Translations under genes and position numbers: made by a program
Assembly (NCBI GenBank): GCA_014382915.1
Contig: JACNIV010000350.1
Span: 1 to 8,807, forward strand
DNA length: 8,807 nucleotides
Reading direction: 5' to 3'
Origin: Candidatus Cloacimonadota bacterium
Lineage (GTDB): Bacteria > Cloacimonadota > Cloacimonadia > Cloacimonadales > TCS61
Part shown: piece after piece, positions 1-5,623 of the stretch
How positions within the stretch are numbered: position 1 is the first letter of the stretch
How the letters are laid out: each line of letters opens with the position of its first letter
The notes under the pieces: generated by a model
Told to the model about the DNA's origin: nothing
Databases searched by the model: none
Seen by the model: the letters and a program-made list of their open reading frames with translations, nothing else

Positions 1-482
1 GATGAAGACCCGCTGTAGCAAAATAGTGGTGAATTTCCTTACTCACTTTCCCCAGGTTCTCCCTGCATAGATGCCGGCACACTGGAATTACCTCCAGGGA
101 TCGAACTGCCGGAATTTGATCTGGCTGGTAACCCACGGATTTATGGAGATACAATCGATATGGGAGCTTACGAGTGGCAGGGCACTCCTGTGGAGAATTA
201 CGAATTAGGAATTTCGAATTGAATAATCACCCTAACCCTTTCAACCCTGAAACGAAGATAATCTTCAATATTCCTGAAGAGGGAAACGTAAAACTGGAAA
301 TATACAATATCAAAGGACAGAAGGTTAAAACGCTGATGGATTGCTACATGAGCCCCGGTCGCAGCGAAATGATCTGGAATGGAAAGGATGATAATGGGAA
401 GCGATTTTCAAGCGGTGTTTATTTCTATAAATTGCAAACGCCATCCAAATCGTATGTAAAAAAATGTATATTGTTAAAGTAA
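1..482 (+). pseudogene. 3' end of a secreted beta-helix/choice-of-anchor-type protein with a type IX-like C-terminal sorting domain, broken by a stop codon and a frameshift
   Basis: The frame beginning at base 1 reads DEDPL-stop-QNSGEFPYSLSPGSPCIDAG, then a segment ending in DMGAYEWQG. The SPCIDAG...D..GNPRI.G...DMGAYE pattern is typical of the C-terminal end of parallel beta-helix (choice-of-anchor Q-like) surface proteins. Two lesions are visible. A TAG at 16-18 sits where a residue such as Trp (TGG) would fit. The frame then ends at TGA 220-222 inside a heptamer repeat, while the continuation lies in another frame. That continuation (228-479) begins HPNPFNPETKI, contains NIKGQKVKTL and DDNGKRFSSGVYFYKL, and ends KKCILLK. 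This is the standard FlgD-like/type IX sorting domain, which in this protein class directs export across the outer membrane. A GTG at 174 would open the second frame, but it has no ribosome binding site, so an independent gene is unlikely. The 5' part lies outside the window. The lesions could be real decay, phase variation or assembly error. Confidence 0.8.
195..222 (+). repeat. Four-copy heptanucleotide tandem repeat (GAATTNN) at the linker to the sorting domain
   Basis: Four consecutive 7-base units are visible: GAATTAC (195-201), GAATTAG (202-208), GAATTTC (209-215) and GAATTGA (216-222). Seven is not a multiple of three, so gain or loss of a unit shifts the frame. Upstream, the beta-helix frame runs into TGA at 220-222. 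Downstream, the sorting domain is in the frame one base earlier. Inserting one GAATTAC unit gives the uninterrupted peptide ENYELRIRNFELNNHPNPF, joining both halves. The repeat therefore marks the exact frameshift site and is a plausible slippage hotspot. Confidence 0.8.
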
Positions 483-490
483 CATTTTAT

Positions 491-539
491 CGTTACGAAA
501 GAGGACTTCCACGCGATGCCGCATGGCATGGTTGTAACG
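491..539. repeat. Nested inverted repeat just after the pseudogene
   Basis: An outer arm CGTTAC (491-496) pairs with GTAACG (534-539). Inside it is a 5-bp hairpin, ATGCC (516-520) and GGCAT (525-529), with loop GCAT; the loop plus stem forms a GC-rich core unlike the AT-rich surroundings. A small GGA/TCC dyad lies at 503-510. There is no following T-run, so this does not look like an ordinary intrinsic terminator. It may be part of a dispersed palindromic element; this is inferred from shape only. Confidence 0.4.
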
Positions 540-553
540 AGCAGTGAAATTTA

Positions 554-602
554 AACTTGAGTTAAGTTGTCCGGCAGCTGCCGGTTAATCTTGACTTAAG
601 TT
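554..602. repeat. Long two-tier inverted repeat with a perfect 14-bp GC-rich palindrome at its centre
   Basis: The centre CCGGCAGCTGCCGG (571-584) is a perfect palindrome. It is flanked by AACTTGAGTTAAG (554-566) and CTTGACTTAAGTT (590-602), which pair over 13 positions with two G-T wobbles. Short unpaired segments (567-570 and 585-589) separate the inner and outer stems. The two wobbles keep RNA pairing on the plus strand, a hint that the transcript form may matter. It sits between convergent genes and could end transcription, be a processed RNA hairpin, or be a palindromic repeat. The sequence after it (TAAAAATGGG) is not a classic terminator tail. Confidence 0.5.
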
Positions 603-605
603 AAA

Positions 606-635
606 AATGGGTTTGTTAATACAAATTCACCTATT
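606..635 (+). terminator. Weak candidate terminator hairpin
   Basis: TTTGT (612-616) and ACAAA (621-625) form a stem around TAAT. An outer pairing AATGGG (606-611) with CCTATT (630-635), one G-T pair included, extends it across a four-base bulge. The following TAATTTTCTTT is T-rich on the plus strand. The stem is AT-rich and interrupted, so this is only a candidate. Confidence 0.25.
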
Positions 636-711
636 AATTTTCTTTCCAGAATTTTTTACTTCAATATTTTAGAATTTTCAATAGTATGAAACGGAGTTTC
701 CAAAACAATCG

Positions 712-736
712 CGTTCCGAAATACAATTTCGGAACG
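712..736 (-). terminator. Perfect 11-bp hairpin, candidate terminator for the tldD-tldE operon
   Basis: CGTTCCGAAAT (712-722) and ATTTCGGAACG (726-736) are exact reverse complements around a three-base ACA loop. It lies 45 bases beyond the stop of the minus-strand tldE gene. Read on that strand, the stem is followed by a mildly T-rich CGATTGTTTT. That is weaker than a canonical U-tract, so the hairpin could equally be a repeat element; a second small dyad, GAAAC/GTTTC (688-700), lies next to it. Confidence 0.4.
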
Positions 737-781
737 AGTGGAACTTAAGTTGATGAAGCTTTTCTTGTGTTCTTTTTACGT

Positions 782-2113
782 TTACCCGCTTATCGCCAGT
801 TCTTTCACCAGCACAGATGCAGCACCGATGGAACTCATGTTGAATTTGAAATTATCTGCTATTATTTCCACATCCTGTAATAGTTTAAGTATATTACCGG
901 AAACCGTGAATTGTTTAAGAGAGTGCTTTCTTGTGCCATTTTCATACAGGAATCCTTCGCCGGAAAGTGAAAAATCACCTGAAATGGTATTTGCACCAGA
1001 ATGCATTCCCTGCAGAGCAACTATCTCGATAGTTTTATCGTGCTGCCCGAGAAGTTCTTCTTCTTTGCAAGTTCCTGGTTTCAGGAAGAAGTTGGAATGA
1101 GCGATTTCTAATGTGCCTTTATAAGTTCTGCTGCCATTTCCCGTAGAATTCACACCATCCTTGCGAGCGGTCTGTGTATTTTGCAGGAAGGTTTTAAGCG
1201 TTCCGTTTTCTATAAGAATATTAGTTTGCGATGGATAACCCTCACTATCAAAACTTCTGGAAGCAAGTCCATCAGGATGTAGAGCGTCATCTATAATAGT
1301 TACAATATTATTTGCGATCGTTTCATTCAGTTTTCCTTTCAGGAGCGATTTGCCTTCCTGAACTGCTTTTGCACTGAATATGCCGGAAAAAGTTGCCAGC
1401 ATTGTTGCCATCATTTCATTATTAAATACCACAGAGTATGAACCCGACTCAATGCATTCTCCCCCTAGCAGGGAAGTACTTTTTTCCACGCTTTTCTCTG
1501 CCATTTTCTTGGCATCGAATTTACTAAAATCGCGTCCTATGACAAATTCCAGGCCAACTCTTTTATCATCCTTTTCCTGGGTAAGTGAAACAACATAGGC
1601 ATACGCAGCATTATATTTTTCCTCTTTATCCAATCCTTTACTGTTAGCGATTTTAGAATAAGTTGTACTGTTTCCCATCAAAGCATATGGCACGTTGAAA
1701 ACCCGTTTGTCGGTTTCTAATGCGATTTTTTCCAGGTTTTTGGAAAATTTGATCTTTTTGATTACATCAACTTTATCAAGTTCTTCTGAATAAACATTTA
1801 ATTTTGTATCAATCGACGGATGGTTTTCCAAGATAACTATCTCGCTATCTTCAGTATATTTTGCGTTTTCCAATGCTTCATTTACGATGTTTTTAAATGT
1901 TGCTTCTTCAAACTGCTCGGTATATGAATATCCTACTTTGCCATCTTTTATCACGCGTACACCGATGCCTTTTGCATCTGCATAATTGAAAGATTCTATC
2001 TCCTGCTTGTTTATTCTCACGGAAAATGAATTATTTGCTGAAAGCAGGATCTCTATATCGTCTGCTTTATCTTTTGCGAAATCGAATATGAAGTTGAATT
2101 CCTTTTCGTACAT
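782..2113 (-). CDS. tldE: TldE/PmbA-family protein, non-catalytic partner of TldD
   Basis: This 443-residue cytoplasmic protein belongs to the TldD/PmbA peptidase family (U62). In characterised systems TldD and TldE form a heterodimer that degrades unfolded peptides and trims modified peptides such as microcin B17, with TldE lacking the zinc site. The C-terminal block GMHSGANTISGDFSLSGEGF (369-388), followed by LYENG, is the conserved family signature. The N-terminal domain contains the family-like stretch ADAKGIGVRVIKDGKVGYSYT (45-65). No HExxxH is present anywhere in the protein, and the region matching the partner's active site reads MMATMLATFSGIFSAKA, which supports the non-catalytic role. 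Length is normal for PmbA. The gene lies 9 bases downstream of tldD and shares its transcript. The ATG at 2113 is preceded by TAGGAGG, which fixes the start. In this group such genes are often annotated only as 'TldD/PmbA family protein'; assignment to the TldE branch rests on the missing motif and the pairing. Confidence 0.9.
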   Translation of the reverse strand: MYEKEFNFIFDFAKDKADDIEILLSANNSFSVRINKQEIESFNYADAKGIGVRVIKDGKVGYSYTEQFEEATFKNIVNEALENAKYTEDSEIVILENHPSIDTKLNVYSEELDKVDVIKKIKFSKNLEKIALETDKRVFNVPYALMGNSTTYSKIANSKGLDKEEKYNAAYAYVVSLTQEKDDKRVGLEFVIGRDFSKFDAKKMAEKSVEKSTSLLGGECIESGSYSVVFNNEMMATMLATFSGIFSAKAVQEGKSLLKGKLNETIANNIVTIIDDALHPDGLASRSFDSEGYPSQTNILIENGTLKTFLQNTQTARKDGVNSTGNGSRTYKGTLEIAHSNFFLKPGTCKEEELLGQHDKTIEIVALQGMHSGANTISGDFSLSGEGFLYENGTRKHSLKQFTVSGNILKLLQDVEIIADNFKFNMSSIGAASVLVKELAISG

Positions 2114-2118
2114 CTTAT

Positions 2119-2125
2119 CCTCCTA
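2119..2125 (-). promoter_or_regulatory. Ribosome binding site of tldE overlapping the tldD stop codon
   Basis: On the minus strand TAGGAGG contains the tldD stop (TAG, 2123-2125) and the Shine-Dalgarno core of tldE, five bases before its ATG. A ribosome finishing tldD would therefore sit on the tldE initiation site, suggesting translational coupling and balanced production of the two subunits. Confidence 0.75.
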
Positions 2126-3505
2126 CTTTCTTCCACCGACTATTATTTCGTCGATCTTAATGGCTGGCTGGCCTACATTGGTGGGAATATTTCCACTTAT
2201 CGAGTCGCACATTCCCTGCGCCATTGCCAGGTTATCGGCAACCATACTGATCTTCATAATAGCTTCTGCCCCATTGCCTATGAGAGTTGCACCACGAACC
2301 GGTTCCGCAATTTTTCCATTTCTAATAATGTAGCCTTCTCCAACTGCAAAGTTGAAGTTTCCTGTACCCGGCATCACAGAACCTCCGCCCATTTTTTTTG
2401 CGTAAATTCCATAATCTACAGATGCGATCAAATCTTCAAATTTACTTTTTCCAGAAGCGATGAAGGTATTTCTCATCCTGGAAGTTGGAGCAAATTTATA
2501 AGATTGCCTTCTTCCGCTTCCGGTACGTTCATAACCTGTTTTAATACTTCCCATTTTATCTACCATGTAAGATTTCAAAACACCATTTTTAATAAGAACA
2601 GTTTTCTTTGTTGTCATACCTTCATCATCTATGTTTTCACTGCCCCATTCATTGGGAATGGTTCCGTCATCAATAGCTGTAACTACCGGATTGGCGATCT
2701 GTTTTCCAAGTTTACCGGCAAATACCGAAGCACCTTTAGCTACAGAAGTAGTTTCCAGAGCATGTCCGCAGGCTTCGTGGAATATCACACCACCGAAACT
2801 ATTATCGATGACTACGGGTAATTTACCACTGGGAGCATAATCGGCTTTTAGCATGGTAACCGCCATGCGAGCAGTTTTTTCTCCTAATTCAACAGGGTTA
2901 AGTTTATTAAAAAATTCATAACCGGCATGTCCACCCGGATTTTCGCCTCCAGTTTGCTTTTCCTTTCCGTCGGATGCAATGGATCGGATTGAAACGCGGG
3001 AATATGTTCGGCTATCCTCTGCCCATAATCCTTCACTATTCGCAATAAGCACTTTCTGCATTTTTTCCAGGATGTTGATATCAACCTGTGCTATCAGTTT
3101 GTTGTAATTACGGGAAGCTTCATTAATCTTTCGAATAAAATCGATCTTATCGCTTTTGGAAACAGTGTTATTGGGTATTTGAATTGGATGAATATTCTCG
3201 AATTCTTTTTTTGTAAGATCAATCGGTTGAATAATAGATTTTCCTTTGGCAGCTTTACTCACAGCATCAGCAGCAGCCAGAAGTGATTTTTCGCTTAGAT
3301 CATTCGTATAGGCATAAATGGCTGTAGTTCCATAAAAAACTCTTACTCCGGCACCGAAATCTTTACCGACAATATTCTGTTTTGTTTTATTATTATAAAA
3401 ATTAATGCGGGAATTGTAGGTATCTTCCACGAATATTTCTGCGAAATCCGCACCATTGGAAAGAGCTTTATCGATCACTTTTTCGATAAGTTTTTTTTCT
3501 ATCAT
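2123..3505 (-). CDS. tldD: TldD-family zinc metalloprotease, catalytic subunit
   Basis: This 460-residue protein carries the zinc-binding motif HEACGH at 243-248 (H243, E244, H248) in the context GGVIFHEACGHALE, matching the HExxxH of TldD. The third zinc ligand of the family, a cysteine near the C-terminus, is present as C433 in the conserved GMCDSISG...NVGQPAIKIDEIIVGG stretch (431-458). The conserved MPGTGNFNFAVGEGYIIRNG block is at 378-397. In known complexes TldD, together with TldE, cleaves unfolded peptides inside the chamber formed by the two subunits. It is cytoplasmic with no signal peptide. It is the first gene of the minus-strand operon; its ATG follows AGGGAGGAT. No precursor peptide or modification enzyme lies in this window, so a role in maturing a peptide product is not supported locally; general peptide turnover is the safer reading. 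Confidence 0.95.
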   Translation of the reverse strand: MIEKKLIEKVIDKALSNGADFAEIFVEDTYNSRINFYNNKTKQNIVGKDFGAGVRVFYGTTAIYAYTNDLSEKSLLAAADAVSKAAKGKSIIQPIDLTKKEFENIHPIQIPNNTVSKSDKIDFIRKINEASRNYNKLIAQVDINILEKMQKVLIANSEGLWAEDSRTYSRVSIRSIASDGKEKQTGGENPGGHAGYEFFNKLNPVELGEKTARMAVTMLKADYAPSGKLPVVIDNSFGGVIFHEACGHALETTSVAKGASVFAGKLGKQIANPVVTAIDDGTIPNEWGSENIDDEGMTTKKTVLIKNGVLKSYMVDKMGSIKTGYERTGSGRRQSYKFAPTSRMRNTFIASGKSKFEDLIASVDYGIYAKKMGGGSVMPGTGNFNFAVGEGYIIRNGKIAEPVRGATLIGNGAEAIMKISMVADNLAMAQGMCDSISGNIPTNVGQPAIKIDEIIVGGRK

Positions 3506-3678
3506 TTATCCTCCCTGAGAGTTTGTTTTTGAAAGATGAAAAATTGCTAAACCCTTATGGTGTCAAGCATAATATTTCGTAACTTACTTATAGCTATTAA
3601 TTTGTGATTTTAATTTGACAAATTCACCGTTCAGCGAAAATTGACCGCGAATTAGCAGTAAATAAAGGTATAAAATAT
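3506..3678. promoter_or_regulatory. Divergent intergenic region with promoters for tldD (-) and the der operon (+)
   Basis: The two operons diverge from this 173-base AT-rich stretch, so both promoters should lie here. TTGACA-like hexamers occur on the plus strand at 3615-3620 and 3641-3646 (TTGACC) and on the minus strand at 3566-3561. None has a good TATAAT at 16-18 bases, so I do not place a promoter exactly. The plus-strand hexamer lies inside a perfect 13-base dyad, AATTTG-A-CAAATT (3612-3624), which could be an operator. A weak ribosome binding site AAAGG (3664-3668) precedes the der ATG. Confidence 0.4.
3508..3516 (-). promoter_or_regulatory. Ribosome binding site of tldD
   Basis: The minus strand reads AGGGAGGAT followed by AA and ATG at 3505. 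The GGAGG core is four bases from the ATG, a short but strong Shine-Dalgarno match that fixes the tldD start. Confidence 0.75.
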
Positions 3679-5004
3679 ATGAAAAAAAGTGTGGTCGCAA
3701 TAGTTGGCAGACCCAATGTAGGTAAATCAACACTCTTCAATAGGATATGCCGGAAACGCAGTGCAATTGTGGATTTTGAAGAGTGTGTAACGCGTGATCG
3801 AAAATACGAAGACGCCGAATGGACAGGACAATACTTTGTTGTGGTAGATACCGGTGGCATCATTCCCAAATCTTCAAACAGCATTGATAAAGCCGTTAAA
3901 TTCCAGGCAGAGGTCGCTATCGAAGAAGCAGATCTGATACTGTTCCTGGTAGATGCCAAAACCGGCACCACAGATATCGATATGGAAATTGCACGAATTC
4001 TTTCCGATCAAAGAGAGAAAGTGATGCTGGTAGCAAATAAAGTGGACAGCGAAAAGGACGAGCTGGAAATATATGATTTCATGCAGCTTGGCTTTGGCGA
4101 GCCATTTGCTATTGCCGCTATTCAGGGCAGGAATATCGGGAATTTCCTGGATGAAGTGATCAAACATATCAATGCAGCAACTTCCCCACCGGAAGAGGAA
4201 GATTCTATAAAGATAGCTATTGTAGGAAAACCAAACGTAGGTAAATCATCCCTGGTTAACCGCATTACCGGGCAGGATATCAATATTGTAACAGATATCC
4301 CCGGTACCACACGAGATTCTATAGATACATCCATCCCTCATTTCGGTAAAAAATACACATTCATCGATACTGCCGGGCTAAGACGGAAAAAACGCATTAA
4401 ATATGGTGTGGAATATTTCAGTACCATGCGTACTATAGAAAGCATTAACCGGGCAGACGTTGTCCTTATCATTCTGGATGCAATCAGCGAAATCTCTACA
4501 CAGGATCAAAAGATCGTTTCGTATGCAGCACGTAATTTCAAGGATATTATTATTCTTTACAATAAATGGGATTTGATTGAAAAGACCAATGTTACCGTCG
4601 GTGAATATATCAAGAAAATCCGTTCTGAACTGAGGTTCGTGGAATTTGCTCCTGTTGTATTTATTTCTGCATTAACCGGTCAAAGGGTATCAAAGATATT
4701 AGATTTGATACTGAAAGTGGAAGAGGAAAGCAGGAAACGCATCCCAACCTCAGAATTGAACAGATTCCTGGAAAAAGTAATTGGGAAATTCCCACCCACT
4801 CATTCCAGCGGAAAGCATACAAAGATATATTTTTGCACTCAGGTAAAAACGCATCCTCCTACTTTTGTTTTCTTCTGCAATGATCCAAAATTGATAACCA
4901 CGCATTACAAGCGTTATTTGAATAATCAGTTGCGTGAAATCTTCAAATTTGAAGGAGCATCTATAAAAATATTTTTCAGGGGAAGATCTGCGGATGATCT
5001 ATAA
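3679..5004 (+). CDS. der: Ribosome biogenesis GTPase Der (EngA)
   Basis: Der is an essential GTPase acting in maturation of the 50S ribosomal subunit. The 441-residue product has the diagnostic tandem layout. The first G domain carries GRPNVGKS (10-17), DTGG (57-60) and NKVD (120-123). The second carries GKPNVGKS (183-190), IPGTTRDS (208-215), DTAG (230-233), NKWD (295-298) and SALTGQRV (330-337). A C-terminal KH-like domain spans about 350-435. An acidic linker (PPEEED, 170-175) separates the G domains. Length is normal. One oddity: the switch I element of the first domain reads FEECVTRDR where most Der proteins have PG(V/L)TRDR, and its G5 region reads AIAAIQGRN. The ATG is chosen because the P-loop follows at the usual distance and AAAGG lies upstream. 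It is the first gene of the plus-strand operon and overlaps plsY by 11 bases. Confidence 0.97.
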   Translation: MKKSVVAIVGRPNVGKSTLFNRICRKRSAIVDFEECVTRDRKYEDAEWTGQYFVVVDTGGIIPKSSNSIDKAVKFQAEVAIEEADLILFLVDAKTGTTDIDMEIARILSDQREKVMLVANKVDSEKDELEIYDFMQLGFGEPFAIAAIQGRNIGNFLDEVIKHINAATSPPEEEDSIKIAIVGKPNVGKSSLVNRITGQDINIVTDIPGTTRDSIDTSIPHFGKKYTFIDTAGLRRKKRIKYGVEYFSTMRTIESINRADVVLIILDAISEISTQDQKIVSYAARNFKDIIILYNKWDLIEKTNVTVGEYIKKIRSELRFVEFAPVVFISALTGQRVSKILDLILKVEEESRKRIPTSELNRFLEKVIGKFPPTHSSGKHTKIYFCTQVKTHPPTFVFFCNDPKLITTHYKRYLNNQLREIFKFEGASIKIFFRGRSADDL

Positions 5005-5623
5005 AACATTAATTTCTTTTGTATTCGCCTATTTATTAGGCAGTATCCCCACAAGTTTCCTAATGGGAAAACTTATTAAAGGCATAGACATTCGTGAGTA
5101 TGGCAGCGGTAATGTTGGTGCCACAAATGCTCTAAGAGTATTGGGAACAAAAATCGGTATTATTACCCTACTCATCGATATCGGAAAAGGCTTTTTCACT
5201 GTACAGATCGGGAAATTACTCGTTTCCGAACCATCAAATCTCTTTCTAATTGGCACTGGGCTCTTTGGCATCATAGGTCACATTTTCACTATCTTCCTCA
5301 AGTTCAAAGGTGGAAAAGGTGTAGCAACATCGGCTGGAGTGTTCATTGCTCTTTCACCGCTACCTGTTGCAATTGCACTGGTTGTTTTTGTGGTTACCGT
5401 ATGGCTGAGTAAATATGTATCTCTTGGTTCGATGGTGGCAGCGTTCGTGTTTTTCCTGGTAGAGCTTATTGTTAACGTAAGAAACAGATTTGCAAATTTT
5501 GAATTATTGATCTTTATCTTTCTTTTAATGGTCTTTATCTTCATACGGCACAAAGCTAATATTAAAAGAATAATTGACGGCAATGAAAATAGGATTAGTT
5601 TTAGAGACAGGAGAGATAATTAA
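4994..5623 (+). CDS. plsY: Acyl-phosphate:glycerol-3-phosphate acyltransferase PlsY
   Basis: PlsY transfers an acyl group from acyl phosphate to glycerol-3-phosphate, giving lysophosphatidic acid, the first membrane step of phospholipid synthesis. The 209-residue product is strongly hydrophobic with several membrane spans. The three PlsY motifs are in order: GSIPTSFLMGK (16-26), GSGNVGATNALRVLG (37-51) and KFKGGKGVATSAG (103-115), the last being the glycerol-phosphate/acyl-phosphate binding loop, preceded by conserved GH (95-96). The RHKANIKRI element after the last span (185-193) is also typical. A short charged tail follows. The start is set by AGGGGAAG (4978-4985), eight bases before the ATG, and it lies inside the end of der. 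Its acyl phosphate donor is normally made by PlsX, which is not in this window. Confidence 0.96.
   Translation: MIYKTLISFVFAYLLGSIPTSFLMGKLIKGIDIREYGSGNVGATNALRVLGTKIGIITLLIDIGKGFFTVQIGKLLVSEPSNLFLIGTGLFGIIGHIFTIFLKFKGGKGVATSAGVFIALSPLPVAIALVVFVVTVWLSKYVSLGSMVAAFVFFLVELIVNVRNRFANFELLIFIFLLMVFIFIRHKANIKRIIDGNENRISFRDRRDN

Noticed and set aside
174..482. A separate 102-residue gene beginning at GTG 174
   Set aside because: No ribosome binding site precedes the GTG, its first residues come from reading the beta-helix segment in the wrong frame, and the rest is a sorting domain that only makes sense fused to an exported protein.
483..781. CRISPR array, tRNA or small protein in the gene-free stretch
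   Set aside because: The repeats are inverted rather than regularly spaced direct repeats, no cloverleaf can be drawn, and no short frame has both a ribosome binding site and a plausible protein.
738..1100. Plus-strand open frame of 120 codons
   Set aside because: It lies opposite the C-terminal coding part of tldE, whose family motifs are clear, and its own translation has no recognisable pattern.
1986..2333. Plus-strand open frame spanning the tldD-tldE junction
   Set aside because: It is antisense to two well-supported genes and reads like a hydrophobic shadow translation.
3561..3566. Minus-strand TTGACA as the tldD -35 box
   Set aside because: At 17 bases downstream the strand reads TTTTTC, not a -10 element, so the promoter cannot be placed with confidence.
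3669..3674. TATAAA as a -10 box for der
   Set aside because: It lies only four bases before the start codon, so a transcript from it would start inside the gene; the nearest TTGACC is also too far (22 bases).
3624..3971. Minus-strand open frame of 115 codons over the der start
   Set aside because: It is antisense to the first Der GTPase domain and has no ribosome binding site or family resemblance.
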